Source of the DNA: Nyssa sinensis
Taxonomy: Eukaryota; Streptophyta; Magnoliopsida; Cornales; Nyssaceae
Direction: 5' to 3'
DNA: 64,000 nucleotides
Assembly (NCBI GenBank): GCA_008638375.1
Contig: CM018051.1
Span: 41,824,177 to 41,888,176 of the forward strand
This document shows, piece after piece, positions 25,946 to 37,534 of this stretch. Under the pieces are notes generated by a model, which did no database searches, was not told the origin of the DNA, and worked only from the letters and a program-made list of their open reading frames with translations. A program made the translations under genes and the position numbers. Every line of letters starts with the position of its first letter. Positions within the stretch are counted from its first letter, which is position 1.

Positions 25946-26015
25946 GCTGCACGTCTACATGACATAGTGCATTTTGCATTGATCTTTTATCATTTTGTTG
26001 AGGAGATGTCTTTTT

Positions 26016-26034
26016 AAATTTCAGGACGAAATTT
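26016..26034 (+). promoter_or_regulatory. Pre-polypurine-tract hairpin, element G
   Basis: AAATTTC (26016-26022) and GAAATTT (26028-26034) pair over 7 bp around the loop AGGAC. The polypurine tract begins five bases later. Compared with element H, the stem bases differ on both sides but still pair. Confidence 0.65.
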
Positions 26035-26889
26035 CTTTAAGGGGGGAAGCATGTAGAGACATGGAAAATTGGGAATAAATTTTTCATTTTGCCGATAGGG
26101 CTATAAGCCAGTGACGGGGAATCTTGAGCCAAATATTTATGTATTAATTTTTGGATGTGCAATTTAATAATTGGCAACTTCGAATATGCAAGGATTGATT
26201 GTATTGAAAAATTCGATATTTATAAAGGGCAGTACATATTAGTCAGAATAGGTTAAAAAAAAAAATAAATATGTGTGAACATGAGAAATAAAAATAATGT
26301 GGAAAAAAAATTAAAATAAAATAATAATATAATAAAATAAAATACTAAGATGAACATATATATGAAAGAAAGTCTGTGCGGCAGGTCTAGTGCGTGGTGT
26401 AGTAGTATGTGTTTAAAATTTAATAAAGAAGTAGGGAAAAAAAAGATAAGAATGAGTAGCCGTTGTGATGAGTGTCAGTCTTGTATATTATTATATATTA
26501 TATATATTAATTTGTGTGGTGGAGAAATGAAGAGATAGGAATGTGGGGGAGGAGAAACCGAGAAGATAAGAATTGAAAAAGGGGGTGTCGGCAAAAAGGG
26601 TTGTGAGTGTGTGTCTTATATGTGATACAATATATAATATCTCAAATGAGATAAGGAAAGTAGGAAAAAGAAATGAAAAGAAAGCAAGATAAGAAGCAGC
26701 CAAAACCGCTGGAACGTGAGAAAGAGAGAGGAACGTGAGGCAGTGAAGCAGGGGATGTGGGCTGTTCCAAAAAGGGGTTTTTGATTCTTTTAAATTTGAT
26801 GGGTTAAATTCATGTTGGTGATGGGGAGATTTCAGACCTTATACAGCAAAACTTTATACCTGAATTTGGGATTTTTGTCATGTGGTTTT

Positions 26890-27743
26890 TGTAACACCCC
26901 GATCCCGTGAAAATAATAATTAATTAATAATTATTAATTAATACCGACTTACAGAACGATTTAAGGAATTAATCATAATCTCGACGGTCGCCATAGACCG
27001 ATTAAATAAAGAAAATGTCTGGAGGGAAGGGTACTTTACCCGAACCCAAATTTCTGATTAATTCGGTGAAATAACGCCGTTTTAATACTAACGGAACCCG
27101 AATTAGCTAACCCGAGAAATCCCGAATGATTAATAAATGACACAGAACCTCTGACTTTGAAGAATACTGAAATACGGAACTCTCGGAACAAACCGCATCG
27201 AAAAATGAGTTACGGAATGAAAGTTATGAAGGAAACACTAAAACTGAATTACTGCGCAACCAAACGTGGCCTTAACCGAAAATATGGAAAAAAATGGCCA
27301 AATGGGAGGCCAAGGGAATTGAACCCTTGAACTTTGAGTGAAAAGAAGCCTCATCCAAAAAAATTACCAACTGGGCTACTATTATCTTTGTGTCCATATA
27401 TACAACAGAAATGTATATAACACTGAATTATCCTAATCTGCCACCAAAACTGGCCAATGGCCATCCATGCAACACCACACCCTTGCATCACCCCTATGCT
27501 CCCTAGCTCATCATCACCCTACTTTAGCCATGATGACCTCTCCTCCAACCAAAATACATGCTGATTTATCATGAGGTTGGGAGATGTATTGAAGGAGAAA
27601 AAGTTTTAAATTCCGCTGCATCTGACCCTACAGTCGGAGTGCAATTCACTGGAAAGTTCAGAAATTGCCTTCGGTTGGTCGCGTGGCGACTGACTGGCAT
27701 CACGTCCTCGACATCCGCGTAGGGTGGGGTTCGGGATGTGACA
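26890..27743 (+). repeat. 5' LTR of element H
   Basis: It begins TGTAACACCCCGATCCCG and ends GGGATGTGACA. It contains the antisense tRNA-like module at 27308-27378. Confidence 0.9.
27308..27378 (-). promoter_or_regulatory. tRNA-like A-box/B-box module, antisense in LTR H
   Basis: On the minus strand TAGCCCAGTTGG (27378-27367) matches the A-box TRGCNNARNNGG perfectly. GGTTCAATTCC (27325-27315) matches the B-box GGTTCRANTCC perfectly. About 42 bases separate them, including a T7 run and GGATGAGGCT. The arm GGGTTCAATTCCC is self-complementary like a tRNA T-arm. The copy in the 3' LTR (28785-28848) keeps both boxes. It resembles a tRNA-derived SINE head. Confidence 0.6.
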
Positions 27744-28370
27744 AGGTGGTATCAGAGCCAAGGTTGGAGATAATTAAGATTCTCATAACTGAAGTTGGTG
27801 AAATTTTGGAGATCAACTAGTATCACAGAGCAATATCAGAGTATTAGGTTATGAATTAAGGACCACAGAGTACCTGAGCCATAAATACTAAGTTTCACTT
27901 TTGGAGATCTGATGTGGAATTGGGAAAGTCTTGATAATAGACGATATGCCTATAATTTTGAGGTATCTGAGGACTGGAATTTCCGAACCTGATCTGAACT
28001 GGAATGATTTAAGGTTGTAGACTCATGATACTTGGAGATATGTCCATACGAATAATTATGGACACAACAACCGAAAGAAAAATGACTGTAAGTATACTGA
28101 CGTTGGCAATGATGCTTGTGATATGGGTTTGATGATTGAACCTAGATGAGATCATACAATTATGATTGAAAATCTGACCGAATGGGAATATCTGTATCTG
28201 ACATGAAATCTGTATAGAACTGATATAAAATATCTTCTTGATGGAAGGATAGTATCCCGAATGATACGACAGTCTGAGGGACAAACTGAAAAGGGAGATT
28301 ATGATGACAGAATCTCCTAGATAAGACCAACCAAGTTTTGAGGACAAAACTTTTCTGAAGAGGGGTAGGA
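27744..28370 (+). other. Internal domain of element H, non-coding
   Basis: A purine-rich 627-bp interior holds the primer site, the hairpin and the polypurine tract. A 112-codon antisense frame (28347-28009) has no recognisable domain and a composition explained by the purine-rich strand, so I do not call a gene. Confidence 0.75.
28333..28352 (+). promoter_or_regulatory. Pre-polypurine-tract hairpin, element H
   Basis: AAGTTTTG (28333-28340) and CAAAACTT (28345-28352) pair perfectly over 8 bp around the loop AGGA, just before the polypurine tract. Confidence 0.7.
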
Positions 28371-29213
28371 TGTAACAACCCGATCCCGTGAAATTAATAA
28401 TTATTAATTAATACCGACTTACAAAATGATTTAAGGAATTAATCATAATCCCGACGGTCGCCATAGACCGATTAAATAAAGAAAATGTCTGGAGGGATGG
28501 GTACTTTACCCGAACCCAAATTTCTGATTAATTCGGTGAAATAACGCCATTTTAATACTAACAGAACCTAAATTAGCTAACCCGAGAAATCCTGAATGAT
28601 TAATAAATGACACAGAACCTCTAACACTGAAGAATACTGAAATACGGAACTCTCGGAACAAACCGCGTCGAAAAATGAGTTACGGAATGAAAGTTATGAA
28701 GGAAACACTAAAACTGAATTACTGCGCAACCAAACGTGGCCTTAACCGAAAATATGGAAAAAAATGGCCAAATGGGAGGCCAAGGGAATTGAACCCTTGA
28801 CCTTTGAGTGAAAAGAAGCCTCATCCAAAAAAATTACCAACTGGGCTACTATTATCTTTGTGTCCATATATACAACAGAAATGTATATAACACTGAATTA
28901 TCCTAATCTGCCACCAAAACTGGCCAATGGCCATCCATGCAACACCACACCCTTGCATCACCCCTATGCTCCCTAGCTCATCATCACCCTACTTTAGCCA
29001 TGATGACCTCTCCTCCAACCAAAATACATGCTGATTTATCATGAGGTTGGGAGATGTATTGAAGGAGAAAAAGTTTTAAATTCCGCTGCATCTGACCCTA
29101 TAGTCGGAGTGCAATTCACTGGAAAGTTCAGAAATTGCCTTCGGTTGGTCGCGTGGCGGCTGACTGGCATCACGTCCTCGACATCCGCGTAGGGTGGGGT
29201 TCGGGATGTGACA
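28371..29213 (+). repeat. 3' LTR of element H
   Basis: This 843-bp LTR is nearly identical to the 5' LTR. The antisense A-box is at 28848-28837 and the B-box at 28795-28785. Confidence 0.9.
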
Positions 29214-31866
29214 ATTTTAGTGCTGCTGTTTCTCTATTGGCAATGAATTGCGGTTCAGGTTGATGACGAGTGGGGAGGATGGAGCTGCGATGGAATAAAT
29301 GGATTGCAAGTTGGATTGCTGATTCGGTCATGGTCGTGTTTGGAGACGACATTGTATAGCTCGAAATTGTGTGAGTGGATGTTACGATTTTGTGGTTCGG
29401 GATTACGTGTGATGTTGCGGTTTTGTCGATGGCTGCAGTGATGACTCGATTGAGCCTGAATCAGGGGGAGGAAATAGTGGGATGCCTATTTCTTCCTTGC
29501 GACTACAGTATATGTATGTGGATGGTTGCTTCAGTCAGTTGGGTATTGGGTTTTTTGTACAGGTAGAGGCTATGATCGAGGAATTTGAGACTGTTTTAAG
29601 GTTCCTTTCCAAGAAAGTTGTGACTTAAGGTTGTAGGATTGCAGTGTGTTGGGTGTATTGATGGTTGAATGATGATGTTACGGTTTGAGGAAGATGATGC
29701 AGAATTTGGGTTTTGATAATTTGTTTGAAATGGTGCGGTTGTTATGGACAGTGAGGGTCAGTTGCCCTGCTTTATGGGTTATGTTGGGGGCTCGATTATT
29801 GTGGCTGTGGGTATGTAGCGATGCAGCAAGGGGGGACGGAAGTACAGAGGCGGTGAAGGGCCTGATATGGGTTCCGGTGATAGATAGGAGCTGCGACAAT
29901 ATTGAGTTGAATTGGATTGGTCCAGTTGGATGTTCTTAGAGCCGCTGATTTGCAAAATTTGATGCAACAGATCTGGAAAAATTGAGAGAAATAGTAACAG
30001 CAGCTACGATGGAGGTTCGGATGATGGATTTTGAAACAACTCGGGATTATGTGAATGTTGCGGTCTGTGAAGTGACTTGGGATTAAGTAAAGTGGTACAG
30101 GAGAATTTAACGATAGAGGTTGAATCTTAACATGAGTTTGGAGTATATACGTAGAGTGATGGTGGCTGCTATACTGGAACTTGTGAAAAATTATTTAGAC
30201 TAGCATTTTAGTTGGAGGCAGATGGTCTTTTAATTAATAAGGTGGATTTTCTGTCGCAGCTGCTGAGGTGAAAAGATTAGAATGGGTCCTTGAAGCATCA
30301 AGCGTAAGCAATCCCACATTGTAGCAGGATAAGCATATTGGCAAATCAGCCTCAATCAGAGCAGCTTGTTGAAGAAGCAGTTGCAGCAGTAACTGTAACG
30401 GGGGTTCAAATGAGTGTTGAGCGCCACTTGTGACACTTGACTACCGCCAGTCAAAGGAACACTGGATGGAAAGGAGTAGGTACAAGGACTGAGCTATCCA
30501 TTAGTTGATTAGACTACGTAGTGGACACGACTTCTTAGGGTTAAGATAACCCGATCAGGTATGGTACTTTGCTAAGTAAGGAATAGGATTAAATTAGGAT
30601 TGATGTGCATATTGATTAAATAATTCTGATGCTTATCTGCTGCTAGAAGATCGCATAGGAATTATTGCTTTGAGAACCCTTGAGTTGATTGTTTATGTGC
30701 TTACATGTTTTTTATGATTATTTGGGAGTTGTGATTTACTTCTTGAGTTGTCATCATATGTGATTTATGTTTTAAAAGGATTGTTGATATTTGCATGAGT
30801 GTTAAGATTGATCGAGCATGACACGTAGATTTGTGGATGAAATCTTGTGATTTAAATTCTATTGTTGATCTTAATTATGATGCATTATTTAAAGCATGTT
30901 GCGTATGCTTATGAAAGTGATGTTTCATTTGAACTGTACTATTGCATGATGAAATCATGGCATATTGGCATAGTGTGATTCCTTGACAGCATAGTGTGGG
31001 TCAGCACGAGGTATTGTGCATTATGAGGGTGCAGATCCTATGGTGAAAAACCCAAAATTGGCCATTCGATACTCGCATGCCTACGGGGTCCGAACCGTAA
31101 AGTGAGGCATATATTGGTACTTGCATGCCAACGGGGAAGAACCGTGAAGCGAGACATGGGTGTGACATTGAGATGCATGGGTGTGTCACGCATATTGCCT
31201 GTGCATTGTATTGATGAATTTGTGAACGTGATATAGGGTTTTATACAGATGTAGTTTGTACATTGCCATTATATTGTACGCATGACTTGGAAGGCATATA
31301 GATATGAATGTACACTTGCACATGCCACGACTTAATTTTGTTCCTTGCATTAGTATTGTACCATACTCGCAGTTGAGCTGACCCATTCGTGGGACAATAT
31401 TTCAGATGACACTCCCGACTCTTGAGACTTGAAGAAGTCTAGCCAAATGGAGGAGACTTGACTTTAGATGGATATTTGGCCCGAGAAGTGTAATTTGTGA
31501 TGTATGGGCTTAAGCCCAAAGACATGTATATATATTGACCGAAGTGAACGTATGTACGTGTGTATCTATTTAATTGTCTTTGGTTGTATAATTAGGTGAT
31601 GTATATTTAAATTTGATGAGATTGTGGCCATCGAGTGAGGATGGGATGTACTATTGTTTATAGATGTGAATTGTTGCAAAATTTTAGGTGAGAAAAGGCT
31701 TAGAAAACAAAGGAGGTTCTGCCGAAATTTTATAATCAGGAATGTATGTAGGCTTGTATCTAAATCAGTTGAATTTTTATTTATTTATTTATTTGTCTAT
31801 TTATTTTCTTCCTTTATTTCGCTTTAGTCGCGTCACCGGGTTCGGTTGGAAATTCGGGGCGTGACA

Positions 31867-32454
31867 TATGTTGTATAGGAGATTCCATTTTATATAACAA
31901 ATCTTCTAATCCTCCCTCCCAGAACTTTCACTCGTAGGACTCCCACGAGGTCCCAGGGTCAAGTTATCACTCTTCCCAATGAGGAAGGTGAGGATCTAGA
32001 TCAACAAGAGCAGGAGTACTAGGAGCACATGCAGCATAAGCAACCGTAGCCAGAGTATGATTAGGCTCTAGTGCAAGCATGGCATTAGAAGCATTCTAAG
32101 TCATCGCCGCAGTAGACTAGAGAGCACATTCGAGTCAAGGACTTTCTAATTGGCCAGACTCCACCTCAGTTTCATACTCCGTTGGGTACAGACTTTCATG
32201 AGTTAGTCAGAGCCTCCTCATCCTCTGCTAGTCGACCTATGTCTAAAGATGAGTTAGAGGAGAGGCAAGAACAACATTATAGCAGGATCCGTGTAGATCT
32301 TGATGACTGGCTACACCAGCACTACACACGGATCTGTGCTGATTTCTATCTACCTATGATAGAGGAGATAACATATCATCGATGAGCCATTCAGAGTCTC
32401 ACTCAGGCACTCTCCTAGGCTTTTCCTCCTCCACCACCATTAGGCGATGATTAG
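31867..32454 (+). pseudogene. Env-like ORF copy 2, C-terminal part
   Basis: This resumes the ORF interrupted at 21493. The best open stretch (32182-32385) reads TDFHELVRASSSSASRP, then DELEERQEQHYSRIRVDLDDWLHQHYTRICADFYLPMIEEI. It matches FHESVGASSSIASQS and the following region of copy 1 at 6415-6610. It ends with a proline run and TAG at 32452-32454. Several in-frame stops lie between 32000 and 32180. The acidic, helix-prone C-terminus with a serine-rich linker is common to both copies; its role is unknown. Confidence 0.6.
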
Positions 32455-33215
32455 TGATGCTACCTTAGTCTACATGAGTTATAAGTAACATATTGTAGTG
32501 AGGTTTACCTGTATACTTTTTCTCACTCATCAAGCTTATGTACTATTCTTTTGACAGTATTGTTCCCATTTTGGTTATTATAGTGTTATCTTTTGGGATT
32601 AATCTAGATACATTGTATGTTATGATGTTTCATATTTCTTTACATTGTGTCTATTATCTATGTTGTTTGTTTGCTTTGTTATCTCATTATGTATGATTGT
32701 ATTACTTCATATACTTTATTCCTCAGTTTCTTCATTAGTTGATTCTTTCCTTTGTCTTCTTGACAAAAAGGGGAAGATGTTATGTGAGCACTTAGTGAAG
32801 GGGAGTTACTTAGTGCATATATTTCATATGTTGAGGGGGAGTATAAGGGGAGCACATTTTTCTGCATATGATTGAGATAGCATATATTTTCACTTGTTAT
32901 ACTCATAAGATTTGATTTCATGGTTTATGTGTTTGCTGCACCTTGTCTTTACTTTGATATTCATTTATTCTCATGACTTCGTTAGATTTAATTTTGATAT
33001 ATTTCTTTATGTGATCTCACGTGGTATAATTGAAAGTGTTGGATAGGAAACAGGCTAACTACATTTAAGTATTGCTAAGTGATGTGAATAGTATAGAATA
33101 CTATATCAAAATGTATAATTTTCTTTTATTTAGCTATTTGGGGGTTATGTATTTTGATGTATTGTATTGTTGTACTAACATAGCAGTTTTATCACAGATT
33201 GCCAAATAGGGAGTT
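32455..33215 (+). other. Sirevirus 3' untranslated region, copy 2, two polypurine tracts
   Basis: This is collinear with 6682-7380. ACAAAAAGGGGAAGA lies at 32763-32777, and a decayed tract AAATAGGGAG at 33204-33213 abuts LTR2. No gene is visible. Confidence 0.7.
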
Positions 33216-36200
33216 TTTTAGGACCATGGGGTCTATTGTTGTAATTAGCTAATCTAAATTTTAACAAAACTTGTTTTTGATGTAACCACACATTAGTCAT
33301 AGGTTTAGTGTACCTCAATGCCCGTTCCATGTCAAGAAGGTTCAAGTTTCATTGTCGTGATCGTCTACTGAATAGCCTTAGTACTTGAAGGTTGATTGAG
33401 TAATTTTGACATTTTTTGTGATTTAGATCACACACACTCACACATTGCATGTATAGCATATAGTGTCTTCATAACATCATGTGTGTTGTTGGATTGTGTT
33501 TGTGAAACAATCTTCCCAAATATGCATATTTCAAAACCATAGGGAAATTGATTTCACAAGACAAGTTAAGGATGAGCAACCTACTGCTTGTCACGACCCG
33601 AAATCTGCCTCGTGCGGACCCCGAATCGCGACCGCCTCCCCAAGGCCCGAAGGCCTCAGGACAAGGCTCGCATCTGCAGCGGTATCGAATAGATGTGCTT
33701 CATGTGGTTATGGAAGCGTTAAAAATTTTTCTTTTCTTTTCTGATTTGAAAAATTGTACATCCATTCGGTACTGCCGCTTTTCACATCACGGTACACATG
33801 ATCATACATTTAGAGCATAATTAAAACTTAAAGTCTTCATAATTAATACATGTTTAACTGTTCCATGAGACTTAATACACAATAGCGAAATACTTCCTAA
33901 TACAAAATATTGCCAACTTCATAGTACATCCCCAAGAGAATTGCTAGTCCTATGATTTGTTGCCTAACCCTTCTTCCAAAATAGATAGGCCTATCATCAT
34001 CGCCATCAAGATCAAGCTGCCATCATTTACCTGAAAGGGGGGTCCGAATAAAAATTCGGGTAAGCTAATCTAAGCTTGTGAGTAATTCCTGCATTCATCA
34101 TGGGGTTTTCAACTAGTAGTGGTTTAGCACATGAGAATTTATAAAAATACTCACTACCAATTGCTCATACATTTTAGAGCACAAAATATATGCATTCTTA
34201 AAATAGATAGCTTTGAAACATTTAAAGTATTCAAGCTAAATACACATTTCTTCAAATAGAGCATATGCAATTTAAAAGTATATAAACACGTATAACAAAA
34301 TGGGGGTAAAAACCTGCTTCCATTTTCCTAATCATTTTGTCATCTTTTCTCTTTAATTAGGTGGAATCTGTTTCGAACCAGACTCCCATTTTACTTTCAA
34401 TGTTGTCCATTGTATTTGCCTGGGGGATTAGATCCTGCTCTCGGGCATTTCACACGACAGGGCAATTAAGTTCCGAAGAAACCCAAAATCCTGATGATGT
34501 GACATTTACTATTGAATCCCGAAGGATTTCAACCATCATAGGGGGGTGCTTTAAGCACCATTTATCTTACAAAACATTTATCACATGGCTACTTCAATAG
34601 ATACTTTTCATGAGTATTTAAAACATGAAACATATGATTTCTGCAATATGACTTCAAATACTTGTAACAATCAAATTCAGAATATTTAAAGAAAATACGT
34701 TTTAACCCGACCATGCTAAACATCTCCAAGAAAGAAATTAAATATAAAACATTTAATCAGCATGTCGTAATAGCATATTTTAAAAACAGGAATTGTGTAA
34801 ACTGAATTTGATTTTCAAATGCTTCATATAACTTGAACTTAAAACTTCATCAAATATTTGGAGTTAAATCTCCAATTCAAACACAGGGTTACCCACCTCG
34901 ATCCTTTAGGGTTAGTGCTAATAATGCGCTTTCCCACTTCCTTGTTGTTCCTAAGAATAATCCATAAATATCTCATCAACTTCACATTCATTATAATATC
35001 ATTTCGATGTTCCTTAACCTATGCTTAAATCGTATTAGATTCTAAAACGATTTCATAAATTCATATGTACTTAACTTAATTTGTACTCTTAACCTATGAC
35101 ACAATTTAATGTGTTAGAAATTTAATTTATTTCAATTTATACTCTTCTGGTAGCTCCATTAACTTTAAATTAAATTTATTTACTTCGCATGTTTACGTGT
35201 CGTATCTTTTCGTAATGCATTTCCTCGTACTTGTCTTAGTTTAATATTTCGGCGATATTCTAGTTTATAGTCATCTGACAGATGCTATTCATCAAATTTT
35301 ATGTCTTTTTATTTTAGACATTTCTTTTGGCCGAATAGACTCTACCATTGAGTCCAAAGCGTCGAAGAAAGTCAGTTTAGGCTTTCCTAGAATTTAATTT
35401 GGACTTTTATATGTAAAAGGGAAAAATGGTCATTTTACCTATTTACACGTCATAATTTTTTCGTACTTCATTTCGTAATTTGGACCTCACCATTGGACTC
35501 AGAAGGCCCGAGATAGTAAGAACACACTAATAACTTGTTAATTTTGGACAAGGGGTATTTTGATCATTTTACCCTTTTACGTGTCTTTATTTTTTTTCAG
35601 GCCCTGTCTCGTAAAATGGGCCCTACCATTGGCTTCAGAATATCCAAAATAGTAAGGATACACTATTCATATATTTAATTTGGACTTCATTTACCTCATT
35701 TATGACTCAGGGGCAAAATAGTAATTTTACTTTATTTATTAAATAATTAAATTAATTATTTAATTATTTTTCTAGGGGTCTAATTGCATGAAATTCTTCT
35801 CAGTTGGGCCACAGTTGAATTTCTAGAAATTCTGGGGTCAATCCGCAAATAGGAAAAAGTTTGGTTTATTTAATTTTAAATAATATAGAGAACCAGTGGG
35901 TTCGGTCCAACCCTAGGTGAACCGGTCCGGTCTGGTAGTAAACCAATCGGTTTAGTCAGTATATTACGTGATGCTGACATCATGATGACGTCAGCCCTAA
36001 TGTTTTAAAAATTAAAACAAAACATTATCGTTTACATAACTCGTGACCCGTTGGATCCGGATTTAACCCAGACCCGTATCCAACCCAAACAGTGTCATCT
36101 TCCCCACGAAGTTGACACTGTTCACAGCCAAACCCTACATTTTTTAGTTTGAGATTCGTGGCATTTTATGACTCTATTTTCTCTGTTTTCTTTCCTAAAA

Positions 36201-36884
36201 TGTTTCTGGGATCATAAGGAGCATCTTGGCATTCATTTGAGAGTTCAAATCGAACTTATTTGCTCGGTTTCAACCTTGAGAATCCGAACTATAATTCGGT
36301 CGTAAATGTTCAATTCTGAGCCAAAACCCTTGGGGTTTGTTCCCTTTTGATCCTCCCTTCATGGGGATTTAGTTTTCATTCATAGATGTTGATTTAAACT
36401 GAGTTTTAAAGGGTTGGGTTTCAAACCCGTAACCTGTAACTCGTGTTATGGAGGCTATTTCTTGGGTTTTATGATTGTGTACTAGGGTTTTTAGAACCCT
36501 CTTGGTCTCTGTTTGAAGTCTTAATAAGCCAAAACTGGTTTGGTTGTAATGGTTTCAGACCTGCTTCAAGCAAGGTCTTCCATCGCCGTAGCTTCTGGGT
36601 TTGGTATTTTTGAGTGTTTTTAAGCTCAAATCTCATGCTTGAATGAGTGTACACATGTTCTACATATCACATATACAAAATGAAGACTTAAAAACAGTTT
36701 ATACATAGAGAAAATCTAGAGAGAGAAAAATGAAAATATTCAAGTTTTCCACACCTTTTTGTTGAGTTCTTGACCTCCTTCACTCTCTGAATTCTTCTTC
36801 TTCTTCTCCCTCAGTTTCTTAGTTCCCTTTCTTACCAAACAAGCATGCAATGCATGCTTGTCTCTTTTAAAGAAGAAGCAACCG

Positions 36885-36927
<43 letters not shown>

Positions 36928-37534
36928 TAATTTCATAGCCCTACACTAGCCCTCACATCATCATAAATTTTTCTTTTTCTCTTTTCAGTTTGCATTAATT
37001 GGGGGAGAGATATTTGTAACATATATGTATATTATATATACACACACTAACTTACATGTGAACACACACACACACATACACAGCCCTCTTACACACACAC
37101 TCTGTTCACACTTACACACACAATATATTTATATATATATATATATATTTAATTGCTTTATTATATATACATATACACATGTATACATACTTATTCCTAT
37201 ACATACATGGACACTATACACCTTTTCATGTGCGTATACTATACTCTCTTATACGAGTATATATATTTCCATAGATATGCATATTAATATATTTATAACA
37301 ACGCACACATACACTCATTTTCGGTATACTACATGTTTATGAAATATGGTTGTGCATTGAAATGCGTGAGTGCACGCATTACGGTGCTGGGTCTTGAGGT
37401 GTTCGGGTATTACCCGACACTGACTGTTCTAAATAGTCCATTACTAGTCCGAAATCGAATAGTTCCACTTAATGCCCTGGTGCAGAGCTTTAAATAGCTC
37501 AGGTTGTACTAGTCAACTGACCCATCTCGGTATA

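Larger units (their letters stand above)
25006..26051 (+). other. Internal domain of element G, non-coding
   Basis: The primer site TGGTATCAGAGC (25009-25020) is a perfect tRNA-Met type site. The middle contains repeated phrases of the type TATGCCTAG-TTA near 25245-25370. A GC-rich module with a second primer-like motif is at 25785-25945. A pre-polypurine hairpin (26016-26034) and polypurine tract (26039-26049) precede the 3' LTR. No protein domain is seen. Confidence 0.75.
26890..29213 (+). mobile_element. Element H: 2.3-kb mini LTR retrotransposon (TRIM/SMART-like)
   Basis: This 2324-bp element has LTRs of 854 and 843 bp and an interior of only 627 bp. It sits in the 3' LTR of G with flanks GTTTT (26885-26889) and ATTTT (29214-29218). 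It has a perfect primer site TGGTATCAGAGCCA (27747-27760), a hairpin at 28333-28352 and a polypurine tract at 28357-28370. By eye the LTRs differ at only about 15-20 positions plus one 11-bp indel, mostly transitions, so it is the youngest paired-LTR insertion here. It encodes no gag or pol motif. LTR ends match Tekay-type LTRs, which suggests a partner in that lineage. Confidence 0.9.
21494..31866 (+). mobile_element. Element G: non-autonomous LTR retrotransposon, carries nested H
   Basis: LTRs begin TGTA.AGACATGG and end CGGGGCGTGACA. The element splits the copy 2 env-like ORF, since homology to copy 1 continues on both sides. Left flank TAGGC and right flank TATGT match poorly (3 of 5). 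The interior is only 1046 bp and encodes no gag or pol motif. The primer site and polypurine tract are well preserved. The 3' LTR is split by mini-element H, so G is older than H. Confidence 0.85.
26052..31866 (+). repeat. 3' LTR of element G, split by H
   Basis: The two parts, 26052-26889 and 29214-31866, join to match the 5' LTR. The paralogous position in the 5' LTR (about 22340) reads GTTTTAGTGCTG without interruption. Divergence from the 5' LTR is a few percent by eye. A short deletion relative to the 5' LTR lies near 30790. No gene lies within. Confidence 0.85.

Noticed and set aside
25665..25979. 104-codon antisense frame and an overlapping sense frame
   Set aside because: They lie in the GC-rich block of element G, where fewer stops are expected; no domain is recognised.
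28009..28347. 112-codon hydrophobic antisense frame in element H
   Set aside because: The sense strand is purine-rich, which yields Ile/Ser/Leu-rich antisense frames. No motif is present, and the short interior is otherwise non-coding.
33481..33820. Cys/Ser/Pro-rich open frames
   Set aside because: These are translations of the conserved LTR end in reverse orientation, often mis-annotated as proteins.
37025..37342. 105-codon open frame rich in Thr, His, Tyr, Ile
   Set aside because: It is generated by CA/TA-rich low-complexity sequence inside LTR D and has no domain.
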